Shown here: positions 46,801 to 53,183 of the stretch, one piece after another | Layout of the letters: the number at the start of each line of letters is the position of its first letter | How positions within the stretch are numbered: the first letter of the stretch is position 1 | DNA from: Candidatus Heimdallarchaeota archaeon | GTDB taxonomy: Archaea; Asgardarchaeota; Heimdallarchaeia; JABLTI01 | Reading direction: 5' to 3' | NCBI GenBank assembly: GCA_018238155.1 | Contig: JABCTZ010000036.1 | Coordinates: 372,001 to 436,000, forward strand | Length of the DNA: 64,000 bases | The notes under the pieces: model-generated | Database searches by the model: none | Told to the model about the DNA's origin: nothing | What the model saw: only the letters and a program-made list of their open reading frames with translations | Made by a program: the position numbers and the translations under genes

Positions 46801-48620
46801 CAACCTCTATTTGTTGGACTGCTTGGGCAGAAGTAGGAATGGCAACCAGAGGTTCAATAATGACTATTCTGGAATATGCTGGAGTCACACCAATTCAAGT
46901 GAATGAGGGAATAAATGCATTCATCAATGAATTAGAATCCGGACAAGATGCAGAGGTTGTTATTGCAGGTAAGTTAGGAGTATTAATGGATTCACCACTA
47001 CCAGCAGTAACCGTTGATAATAAGGCATATCCAATGATAGGTAGTATTCGACGAAATTATGATGGGTCAATAACTACTGAAAGAGAATTCTCACTTACAA
47101 CTGATCTCTACTTAAATCATCATCGTTTTGATGCTGTTCCCTTCTTACCTGGTGTGATGGGCATGGAATTATTTGCCGAATTAGCAAAGCTTGCTTATCC
47201 AAAGAAAGTAATATGTGGTTTTGATAGCGTTGAATTTCGCTCTGCTATCAAATTCATTAAAGATAATCCACGATTGCTAAATGCTCGTATATCATATAGT
47301 TCAAAACCAGAGGTTCGCATTGAATCAGATTTCATTAAAGATGGAAAGAAACTTGGTGATACCAAACTTCATTTCAAAGCTAATGTAATCTTTGGACCAC
47401 GAAAAGCATCGGAAAAATCGAATGTGAAATTAGCTAAGAAACAATTGATCAACAAAGGAGATATCTATCAGATTCTCCCCCATGGTTCATTATTCCAAGT
47501 TCTTAAATCAATAAATACTATTGATAAAGAAATTACTGCTGTAGGTTCTATCCCATTAAATAATCAGTTTAGTTGGGATGTTAAAGAATTATTAGCTAAT
47601 CCTTTAGCAATTGAAGCAGCATTCCAAGCAATGGGTCTCTTAGATATAATAAAGGATGACCGACTTGGTCTACCTTATTCTATCAAACAGCTAACTTACA
47701 GAGATGTTGCCGGTGAACCTGAAATAATACGTGGAATCAAGATAGGTGAAAATGATATTGGCTCAACATATAATTTTGAGGTGCTGACAAAAACAGGTGA
47801 AGTGATTCTAACTGCAGAAAATTATAACACAGTAAAAATACCTTTAGCTACTAGCCTCGAAATTGTTGATAGCATTCGATTGAAACAAGTAAAGCAATTG
47901 TTTACTGTTCCAAAAGATTCTTCGATAGAAGTAGTGAATGTCAAACAAATCAACGAAAAAATACAATCTGAATCTGAATACTTAGCAAACAATCTTCAAA
48001 GAGATGAACTTGAAAAATATTCATCCATTAAGATTGAAAAACGCAAAAATGAATGGTTAGCAGGAGTTATTGCTGCAAAAACAGCTCTACGAAATCTCAT
48101 GCCAAATCTTGAAAATAGTGATATTTTGATCGAGAAAAGTGATCTCGGAAAACCAATCGCAGTCACAAACAAAGGCAAGAAGAAAACCTTTGTTTCGATA
48201 ACTCATAGTAATGGTTATGCTATCGCATTAGTTAGCTCTTCACTCAATGTTGGAATTGACTTGGAAATAATCGAACCAAGAGATAGTTCATTAATTGATG
48301 AATTATTAGCTCCAAAAGAGCAATCACTTCTTAATATTAAGAATCAAGATATTTCTGATGAGAAACTAACCATAATTTGGGCTGCGAAAGAAGCAGTATC
48401 AAAAGTTTTAGGTATTGGTTTGAATATTGATCTGCATGATTTAGAGATTGTTAAATTACAAAATAATAGTATTACTGTGCAAGTGGATCCATCTAAATTA
48501 CCTGCAGAAGCAAATAAGATAATCAAACAATTTGCTAAGAATAAATCTGGAATGCAGTTAAAAGCTCAGATTTCAAATAATGATGAATTTGTTGCTGCTG
48601 TCTGTTTCATACCTAAATAA
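37896..48620 (+). CDS. Type I fatty-acid/polyketide megasynthase with its own PPTase
   Basis: 3574 residues, ATG after AGGAG. Domains in order: a nitronate-monooxygenase-like TIM barrel (about 1-235) and a second one (about 329-590, with LEGMECGGHIG), as in PfaD-type FMN enoyl reductases; KS1 (about 720-1190; Cys934 in DAACASS, His1068, His1106); AT (about 1345-1640; Ser1443 in GHSLGEY, His1548 in AAFHS, malonyl-like); KS2 (about 1785-2300; Cys2038 in NAACSST, His2186, His2226); two ACP-like domains (attachment-site position Thr2389 and Thr2483, both GIDTVKQAE); KR (about 2750-3030; TGGAQGI, Ser2935, Tyr2948); PUFA-type double-hotdog DH (about 3065-3340; His3076); and Sfp-like PPTase (about 3400-3574; GIDLE, WAAKEAVSK). 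No thioesterase is visible. It should build a reduced acyl chain from malonyl units in the cytosol. The relation is to PfaA/HglE-like bacterial lipid synthases, so horizontal transfer is likely. Confidence 0.93.
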   Translation: MVADTRFNQIMENKKPILAFNPLGLNDLGLVKAVNKAGGIGLINLERMTAQGYQAILIKCLSEITNIVGIRVVNKDQLNFILEHSSKQQSLILIIADVSLSKEQIKLAKEKRMSLIAEVISLEEAYDKKWADVFLLKGAEAGGRVSDETSFILTQQFAEAGLEFIVQGGVGIYTTPALFAAGAKAVVLDTQLYTMPECPLSKEVKDFLVKLDATDTKIIGDSTSYKYRVYARLATKIVKDFIKIEKDLLGLSLEERTKKIKQKIEDEKESFNSPTLANCLLPIGQDVSFINIFSKRFSSVEEVFDGLLEQTKKQIKNTLDNYPFKSGSDLAKDLGIKYPLIQGPMANISESPEFAKIIAEEGALPILALGSLFKNQSRNLIKKTKETLGSLPFGCGIIGLDANATARDNHLVIIKEIQPSLVVVAAGTIDLAKEVMSYGDIKTFLHSPSPLIFSEAIETDVRYLVLEGMECGGHIGILTSFVLWELSLHQLVRLQDKIKASGKKINVAFAGGIGDRFSAAMVAVIASALPDLMNSALWVGTAYILTEEIVDTGAVKPLYREQALDAKETVLLGETVSIRARTIPTPYAKVIVERELERIKDGISLKERKHLFERDNLGSTRIAALGEIWNPDGEDDKPNRFVPIDEKGQYEKGNYMIGQIVGSLRSIRTVKDLHMELIEESKRVVSTKGKSITKQFEAKDDSVKTINSQIEHDHTSPIPDDIPHGEGVAIVGLGGIFPDALNIDQYWKNITLGLYSVKEIPKERWSNDLSLFYSPDPFEPDKTYAKIAATIDDFKFNSLEFKIPPKVALRMDRVQQFALVAAKEALIDANILDKDNSNTAVIIGNSMGGEIRVDYNRRIFLPETYRSLEKCASFSNIDKGVWKKVKEELKVIYDSDLLSINEDSMPGELSNVIAGRVANVFNLRGKSMTCDAACASSLAALNISVKGLLDNEYDVVLCGGSDCSLDASIFVKFAKIGAISAEGSYPFDKRANGFVMGEGAGFVVLKRLSDAERDGDKIYAVIRGLGAASDGKGKGITAPNPIGQKLAIQRALDQAGVTFPDIQFIEAHGTATGVGDVVEMAVLNEMAENTPKSSIVISSVKSQIGHLKSAAGIASTIKTALALYHKKFPPTANFKYPNPKVAWETSPFYVTTEVKDWPQPVSGHRIAGISSFGFGGTNFHAIMEEYIPGETIGHLPKLFTKEELDSLVLRVSQMALHSGDGQGFTTVFDEASWENFYNENIVLETEPLFVGGTSDAALLKNLKALKTKIPKSTFALNGTGTRIHDFSQETMSALSQKKRIGIVSKSLDDLPSLIDSAISGQQDKAKRLILRNKGIFYGEDHSLGKIAFMFPGQGSQYVRMGKELWDKYDIVKEAFKEADEVTQTELGFSLTEIIFAIGKDDAEAKALLRKTEVTQPAIFAVNIGIYRLLRSFGIKPDFVAGHSLGEYAALVASGIVSFKDGLMAVIPRGKAMSLFESDDNGMMASVSSDAETIEEVLKSVKGYVIAANKNTPSQTVISGASPAIKEAIKIFIEKGITAIPLPVSAAFHSEIVAPAEKFLRESLEKLTFNKPSIALSSNVTGGIYPETRQEIIDLLCKQVYSPVEWMKQIENMYEEYGVRTFIEIGPKYVLTSFAKSVLNDKKDFVALASNHPKRGAMQHLNEVLAALGAFGYPLKIPNKDDSIYSEEFRNPTKRFFKRKAISIPSIAPSTSTPKVITKESPFDVLAFGDLASITKNDDFNDYLELQAPAINAFLKAGYDTYQNIIAKALETKKEIDRLNINTDAVGVTGIAIGLPGKNRKVFDDSNFDAILSGQNFIEKTSVQLREKIVEKNIVRLVKDAVKGAQFQSITDVSEVIKLAAQKGEFDLTKDYGVQAEFTEIFDVTFQLALAAGIEALKDAGIPLMPLKIKTSVGKEISKGWVLPESMRDETGIVFASAFPASNNLISIVSQSLADKYASKHKDETILLFDELIQQISNKTSRENVTKWFEKNKASLAGDKKSKYQFSRKFLFEVLSMGHSQFAQFIRARGPNTQVNAACSSTTLAIGIAEDWIRNGRCKRVIVIAADDITSDETFQWFGSGFLAVGAATTSEIVEEAALPFDNRRHGMIVGMGAVGIVLESESTMNERGIKPIVDLMGTHLVNSAFHGTRLDRDHISSQMSDFIGKMEKRFNVSRDDIAKQLVFVSHETYTPARGGSASAEIDALRKTFGASLDKVVIANTKGFTGHAMGAGIEDVVAVKMLQEGIIPPVANFKEVDPELGVLNLSKGGKYNIKYALRFSAGFGSQLAMVLYRLNTASGRFDSKDYDRWLATIGGSRSTMKISNNTLRMTEDPNIAKTLLSTPTPRSSVVSASNSEVVTMIISLLSEKTGYPADMIEADMHLEEDLGIDTVKQAELFGMLRTQYNLPREEGVRIQDYYSVNKIAEYLATKMDPVASTSVVAGTSSIPISEITKVIIDLVSEKTGYPQDMLEADMELEEDLGIDTVKQAEIFGILRTKWDLPREEGIRIQEYSTITKIAKYVSDRIASSSGASASTSSQPSKKPLEKVPAQRMQLQLIPSQIKTKGLDLKQKQFIVVGDNNIFTKDIVSILEKKKARVVKTINLKSMKSLDKLKAALPKEQVDGLVFIAPKTTVQTKHDLVARSFFICCRYLSFNEKPIVLSIDNLSENLGWKQIKSNPIVGSLTGFTKALAREFVGGTVKFVSCQKPKQAIDELCTGDGSVEVLYNSAGKRQIFITTVEELEEAKEKYKPTKDDLIVITGGAQGITFEISKKIAEKYQAKLALFGRTKIPRNIKELLALDEAGLTELKNAMVAKMKETDDRVTPVKIEKAWSKTAKAIAIQKGVQELVSLGSKAKYYSVDVVDTEKMKKILLKVTSDFKTSITGIVHGAGLEVSKYIADKELTDFNQVYNVKAIGYDNLINNIDLKKIQFIICFSSVAGRYGNGGQVDYSAANDYLSKSCWNLRAKGIRATSICWTAWAEVGMATRGSIMTILEYAGVTPIQVNEGINAFINELESGQDAEVVIAGKLGVLMDSPLPAVTVDNKAYPMIGSIRRNYDGSITTEREFSLTTDLYLNHHRFDAVPFLPGVMGMELFAELAKLAYPKKVICGFDSVEFRSAIKFIKDNPRLLNARISYSSKPEVRIESDFIKDGKKLGDTKLHFKANVIFGPRKASEKSNVKLAKKQLINKGDIYQILPHGSLFQVLKSINTIDKEITAVGSIPLNNQFSWDVKELLANPLAIEAAFQAMGLLDIIKDDRLGLPYSIKQLTYRDVAGEPEIIRGIKIGENDIGSTYNFEVLTKTGEVILTAENYNTVKIPLATSLEIVDSIRLKQVKQLFTVPKDSSIEVVNVKQINEKIQSESEYLANNLQRDELEKYSSIKIEKRKNEWLAGVIAAKTALRNLMPNLENSDILIEKSDLGKPIAVTNKGKKKTFVSITHSNGYAIALVSSSLNVGIDLEIIEPRDSSLIDELLAPKEQSLLNIKNQDISDEKLTIIWAAKEAVSKVLGIGLNIDLHDLEIVKLQNNSITVQVDPSKLPAEANKIIKQFAKNKSGMQLKAQISNNDEFVAAVCFIPK

Positions 48621-48636
48621 TTTTGAATAAAATGGT

Positions 48637-48706
48637 TTAATATGGAGTTAGAACGTTAAACTGATAACAAGTTAGTTTTCGTACTAACTTATTTATTCCA
48701 TATTAA
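48637..48706. promoter_or_regulatory. Nested palindrome after the megasynthase gene
   Basis: TTAATATGGA at 48637-48646 is the exact complement of TCCATATTAA at 48697-48706. Inside it AAGTTAGT at 48669-48676 pairs with ACTAACTT at 48683-48690 around a 6-base loop. The structure fills most of the 118-base gap between the synthase stop and the HTH/TPR start. It could be a terminator, an mRNA structure or an operator for the downstream regulator. Confidence 0.5.
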
Positions 48707-48738
48707 TCTGCTATATTCAAAATAAAGGATGAAAACAA

Positions 48739-50586
48739 ATGGCATTTGCAACAAGGTCTAAATTTTTTTGGTCAAGATTTATTGCTACTTGTGTTAAATA
48801 TCTTGGCGTTGCAAATACTCAGCATATTCGATACATCGCAGAAAAGCTCTTCCCTACAGAAATGAGTCGACAAAACATTCTCTATCACGTTCGCATTGCT
48901 GAAGAGAAAGGTTGGATTGCAACTTTTTCTTCATCTCTTGAAATAACAGCTGAAAATGAAATTATTTTTAGAAAGAATTTTTTATTAGCTATAAATGAAA
49001 AAATATCTGCTCAAAGATTTATAATCATTGGGACAGAAAGTTTTGAACTTGCCTCAGAAAGTCGAATAATAGACGTTTGCACTGAAGTGAAATTAGGTTC
49101 CATTTCAATTACCGACAGTAAAATTCTAACAATAGTTACACAAGAATCAATAAAACGTTTGAGCTCTACTAAAGAAAAAGCCATCGGTAATAGATCATTG
49201 TTCATGGTTTTGATTCGATTTGGCTGGTTCTGGTTGAATATCAATCCAAAATTCACGCTAAACATTGTTGAAGCAATCAAAAATAACATTTCAAAACATA
49301 ATTTTAATGAGCTCTATCAAATAGATGTCGATTTACTTGAAATTGTTAGTTTACTTGAACTAGAAACTACACCTGAAATTTCTATGGACGATCTAAAGAA
49401 TTATCTTAATATTAGTATCAAAATTGCTTCTTCAAAAAAACGAAAAGATATCATGAATTTAATGGCAATGATTTTACTTATTTCAGCTCGCTATCTCGTT
49501 TCGTATAACAAATTACCTCTTGCTGAAGAATATTTGAATCGGGGAATAAAATATCTGCGTTTAGTGACTCGGAAATCAATCTTAATGAGAAAATTACATG
49601 TTGATGGTCTATTCGATTTAGGATTTATTTATTCACAACAGGGCTGGTTTTACAAAGCTTTAGGCATCTATGAAAATATTGAGCGGATTATTGAAGAAGA
49701 ATTTACACTTGCAGAACCAATTTCTAACTTGAAAGGAAGATTAGCTCATGGAAAATCTGAATTATATCTCATGATGGCTTATCCTGCTTACACTTTCAGA
49801 GATGATGACTATCGAAGTTCTCTATTACGATCATTAAAGTTCGCTAGAAAAGCAAGTAAAATTTACCAAATAAATAAGAATAAATTAAAAATATCTGAAA
49901 TCAATTTACTTAGTGCTTGGATTTCAGCATTAATTGGCAGGTTAGCTCGTGCAGAAGTATATTTGAATAGAGGAATAAAGGAAATGGTTGCGCCTGTTCC
50001 CCCAAAGCTCAATGGGTTATATTATAGTGCATTAGCTGAAATAAACCGAAAACAAGGAAAGTATGAAGAAGCAATAAGAAATATTTCACGCTCATTCGAT
50101 TATTTTAAAATTCTTGGCTATTTAATTGGTAAGCTCTTCTGTATGACCAGATTGGCAGAAGTACATGCCACTCTTTCACAAAAGGATAATCAATATTCAT
50201 TTATTTCATATGGCAATATGACAAATCTTTTTGTAAAAGGAGTGTCAGATATGATAAGTCATGTTTTCTTAAATTTTAACAAGCAATTAATGAAAAAGTC
50301 AGCTATAATATCTTTTTATGCTTCAGAAGTCGCATTAAGTAATCATCCTGAAATAGAGAACTATGCAGAAATACTTTCGGGAAAAAATATCTCACCTGTT
50401 CTATTAGGAGAATCATTTACTGTTATACCTGAAACATTGCTAAATCTAGAAATTGTTGCTAAAAAGAAAATTACTTGCATATCCGGTTCTGTAGTAGATG
50501 TCTCTGACGGCTATTGCTTTGAAAATTTCAAAGAAGAACTTGGTAAATTTGACGATTTATTCCAAGATCTATTATCAAAGAAATGA
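48739..50586 (+). CDS. HTH/TPR regulatory protein next to the megasynthase
   Basis: 615 residues. The N-terminal 60 residues contain a winged-helix-like pattern (TQHIRYIAEKLFPTEMSRQN, then ILYHVRIAEEKGWI). The remainder is helical with TPR-like pairs: LAEEYLNRGIKYLR, WFYKALGIYENIERI, RAEVYLNRGIKEM and YEEAIRNISRSFDYF. Proteins with an HTH followed by TPRs are usually transcription regulators that sense a ligand or partner. Its position 118 bases after the synthase, behind a nested palindrome, suggests it controls this cluster, but no target is proven. Confidence 0.65.
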   Translation: MAFATRSKFFWSRFIATCVKYLGVANTQHIRYIAEKLFPTEMSRQNILYHVRIAEEKGWIATFSSSLEITAENEIIFRKNFLLAINEKISAQRFIIIGTESFELASESRIIDVCTEVKLGSISITDSKILTIVTQESIKRLSSTKEKAIGNRSLFMVLIRFGWFWLNINPKFTLNIVEAIKNNISKHNFNELYQIDVDLLEIVSLLELETTPEISMDDLKNYLNISIKIASSKKRKDIMNLMAMILLISARYLVSYNKLPLAEEYLNRGIKYLRLVTRKSILMRKLHVDGLFDLGFIYSQQGWFYKALGIYENIERIIEEEFTLAEPISNLKGRLAHGKSELYLMMAYPAYTFRDDDYRSSLLRSLKFARKASKIYQINKNKLKISEINLLSAWISALIGRLARAEVYLNRGIKEMVAPVPPKLNGLYYSALAEINRKQGKYEEAIRNISRSFDYFKILGYLIGKLFCMTRLAEVHATLSQKDNQYSFISYGNMTNLFVKGVSDMISHVFLNFNKQLMKKSAIISFYASEVALSNHPEIENYAEILSGKNISPVLLGESFTVIPETLLNLEIVAKKKITCISGSVVDVSDGYCFENFKEELGKFDDLFQDLLSKK

Positions 50587-50688
50587 TTTTTCACTGCTTT
50601 TTTTGGTTCTAGATAATCTTTTAATAGAAGGTCTAGATTATTAGACTAACAATAAATAACTAGGAGAATACAGCTATGATGAGGAATC

Positions 50689-50928
50689 ATGTTTGCCTAC
50701 ATTCTTAAAACACTACCTCCTAGTGCAAACTTTGTTTTTTATGTTTTAGAACGAAATGGCCCAATGCCACGTTATCGTTTATTGGGTGAAACAAATCTTC
50801 CAGATAGAACACTTGGTTATGCACTTGATTCGTTATTGAAGAAAGGTCTTGTTATAAGAGTAAGTGATAGAAAAGATAAACGATTGAGAATTTATCAAAT
50901 ACCTTCTCCAATAATCGTTACAGAATGA
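50689..50928 (+). CDS. Small winged-helix DNA-binding protein, MarR-like
   Basis: 79 residues, essentially one winged-helix domain: PSANFVFYVLERNGPMPRYR, then LLGETNLPDRTLGYALDSLLKKGLVIRV and a basic wing (SDRKDKRLRIYQI). The recognition helix and wing match MarR/ArsR-like regulators of archaea. The ATG at 50689 is preceded by AGGAAT; a nearby ATG at 50676 is out of frame. It could act on the acyl-CoA carboxylase or synthase promoters, though nothing but proximity supports this. Confidence 0.75.
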   Translation: MFAYILKTLPPSANFVFYVLERNGPMPRYRLLGETNLPDRTLGYALDSLLKKGLVIRVSDRKDKRLRIYQIPSPIIVTE

Positions 50929-50943
50929 ATGAACAACAAAGTG

Positions 50944-52137
50944 CTATTGGTTTCTAACCATAGTATAATTTGCATTGGCCACAATTTCAGAGAGTTCCTT
51001 TGGAGATGGTGGTTCAATTTCATCTTTTTTTTGATTCTCAGAACCTGGACAATCCTTTAGGCAAAAACTATTTTTCATTACATTAGAAAATGGATGAAAA
51101 AGAGTCTTGATGTCAAGAGCGATAATTGAATAGTAAATTGGTATGAAATCTGAAGTTAAATTTTTCTCAGGGTTTCTATCTAAAATTGCATCAGATGAAT
51201 TTCCTAATGTTATACCATCTTTATGTTGATCTTTGATTATTCTTTCTGTAATACCAATACATACCTTGTCACAAGTAGAGCATTGTAGCCTCTTGAATCC
51301 AATTGATTTCAATATTTCATCAAAATCTACTTTGAAATGAATATGCTTTTTCAAAGGTTGAAAGTTTCTATACAATTCCAGTTGATTTTTAAGCGTTTTT
51401 GAATTTGATGAAAAAAATTCTTTTTCTTTTCGTTCAAATATTACTGGAATTGAAATAGACCCTCGTTTGCACATAAGAAATCCTGCAATCGCATCTTCTA
51501 CTGACCCTCTTAAAATAGAGGCTATTTTTCCTTGTGATCCTTGAGGAAAACCACCAATACCTATCTCTTTTTGATCAAAAATAAAAGCAAATTCATCTTT
51601 TACTTCTAGCGAAATTGTATAATCGGGTTTTGTTAAATTTACCGTGAGCTGTTTCTCTTTGCCAAATACATCTAGAATCTTCGCTCCAATATTACCTGCT
51701 AACTCATTGGAGGAATATGGATGCTCACCATTTCGTTTGACTCTGACTGCAAATGAGGACGAAGATGGTATCCTTTCAGATATATATTTGACCGTAACGT
51801 CCAGAATTTCTTCGAGCTCTGAGCTGATTTTATGAGCTGCACTAACAGAAGTGATACCACTAACAAGATGTGCTAAAATGAAAACTGCTCTATCTCTTAA
51901 CTCTTTATCTTTGTAATCCCCTTTTGGGACATGATCCCATTTGTATAATTTAACAATTATTCTTCCCCAAAATCGATAATTTGTTACTTTAAACTTATCT
52001 GGGTGAATATTGTTATTTTTTAGTGTTCTTTCAATGTTTCTAACTAAACGCGCTTCAAGGAATTTTCTAACAGGAGTACTCTTTAAAGCAAGCTCCCCAT
52101 ATCGCACTAAAATCTCAGTTAGAATTATATTATTCAT
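50944..52137 (-). CDS. ThiI-like THUMP protein with degenerate PP-loop
   Basis: 397 residues. The N-terminal ferredoxin-like and THUMP region (EILVRYGELALKS start, then VRVKRNGEHPYSS and PDYTISLEV) and the joint GIGGFPQGSQGKIASIL follow tRNA 4-thiouridine synthetase ThiI closely. The ATP pyrophosphatase PP-loop, normally S-G-G-x-D-S, reads R-G-S-V-E-D at 210-215, so ATP binding is probably lost. The later CSTCDK holds the position of the ThiI CxxC-type element. A C-terminal tail has further Cys. It may be a tRNA-binding paralogue or partner of an active ThiI encoded elsewhere. Confidence 0.8.
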   Translation of the reverse strand: MNNIILTEILVRYGELALKSTPVRKFLEARLVRNIERTLKNNNIHPDKFKVTNYRFWGRIIVKLYKWDHVPKGDYKDKELRDRAVFILAHLVSGITSVSAAHKISSELEEILDVTVKYISERIPSSSSFAVRVKRNGEHPYSSNELAGNIGAKILDVFGKEKQLTVNLTKPDYTISLEVKDEFAFIFDQKEIGIGGFPQGSQGKIASILRGSVEDAIAGFLMCKRGSISIPVIFERKEKEFFSSNSKTLKNQLELYRNFQPLKKHIHFKVDFDEILKSIGFKRLQCSTCDKVCIGITERIIKDQHKDGITLGNSSDAILDRNPEKNLTSDFIPIYYSIIALDIKTLFHPFSNVMKNSFCLKDCPGSENQKKDEIEPPSPKELSEIVANANYTMVRNQ

Positions 52138-52241
52138 AATATAACATTAATTATTCTAAATTAAAAATTAGACGATAGTTTTTCTAAGGTAACTTACAAG
52201 TAATAATTGGAACAGGAAATGGTTAAAAAAGTATTATTGTT

Positions 52242-52508
52242 TTAATCAACATCCATTTGCTCTAGCATATCCCCATAAGAATCTTCTAATTCTTCACGTT
52301 CTTCATCTGTTAAAGCTTTCAAAGGACGTTTTTCAGTCACTTCGAGCTTGTCCTTAGGAGAGTGTTTTATTTCTCTTGTAATAGTATAAGCTTTTGTTTT
52401 GTTTTTACTAACCTTAACCTTATTTTCACAATTCACACAAACAAGATAGCTTACATTATCTTCTCGAATTGGTTTCATTAGATTTGAACATTTTTCGCAA
52501 AATTCCAA
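52242..52508 (-). CDS. TFS/RpoM-like N-terminal zinc-ribbon protein
   Basis: 88 residues from TTG 52508, preceded by GAGG. The first 30 residues have the C-x2-C, C-x2-C ribbon of the N-terminal domain of archaeal transcript-cleavage factor TFS and of RPB9 (FCEKCSNLMKP, then YLVCVNCENKV). The C-terminal ribbon with the catalytic Asp-Glu hairpin is absent; instead there is an acidic helix (ALTDEEREELEDSYGDMLEQ). It may bind RNA polymerase without cleavage activity. It sits in an AT-rich stretch upstream of the ThiI-like gene. Confidence 0.7.
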   Translation of the reverse strand: MEFCEKCSNLMKPIREDNVSYLVCVNCENKVKVSKNKTKAYTITREIKHSPKDKLEVTEKRPLKALTDEEREELEDSYGDMLEQMDVD

Positions 52509-52788
52509 TTTGGATACACCTCTTCTTCTGAGATTTCGCTGTTGTGATTAAACTCATTCTTATATTTTATCATAATTCAATATATAACAATTGTTTATTG
52601 AAATTATATTAGTTTCACAATATTAACTATTAAATTTATCGGAATTAACTAACCTATAAATAAAGAGCTTTTTGTTTCTCTAGATTTCTTTAAATTGAAG
52701 TGATTATAGACAAAAAGAATTGATAAAGAATTCTCAGAAGTCAAAGTAAAACAATATAACTACATCGTAATTAGTATCTCGATAGGAA

Positions 52789-52959
52789 CTATGAAGCTAC
52801 AACTGGTATATTTTCTACACTTTGTATTGATATTTCATCTTCATTTTCTTCTACATATATCCACCAACCACAAATGCAACGAACCATTCGATCCACTTGT
52901 GTAAGATGACCATTTAGGCAACCTGGACATTTGAAGTTAGTAATTTGAATTGCAGCCAT
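52789..52959 (-). CDS. Small zinc-ribbon protein
   Basis: 56 residues from ATG 52959, or 68 from ATG 52995. One treble-clef or ribbon-like zinc site is visible: FKCPGCLNGH, then MVRCICGWWIYVEEN. The C-terminal end is acidic. The function is unknown. It is flanked by gaps of about 280 and 220 bases that hold no gene I can support. Confidence 0.55.
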   Translation of the reverse strand: MAAIQITNFKCPGCLNGHLTQVDRMVRCICGWWIYVEENEDEISIQSVENIPVVAS

Positions 52960-53183
52960 ATTGCTCACTATTTCATTATAGTGTAGTTTTAACATAAGTA
53001 AATGACATTGAGAGATGACCGAAAGTATTCGATGATCCTTTGTTAGAATAATTGAATGTTGTATTGAACAGAGATTTAGCTGACTTTTCTTTTAAGCAAC
53101 AAAGTTAATGGGTTAAGATCATACTTTACTATCTGGAAAATATTATATTCACAAAAAACAAAGAAAATTAGGGTTGATAAAAT

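Noticed and set aside
50600..50660. Pair of TCTAGAT motifs before the small winged-helix gene
   Set aside because: The repeats are imperfect and short in AT-rich sequence; they could be an autoregulatory site but chance is not excluded.
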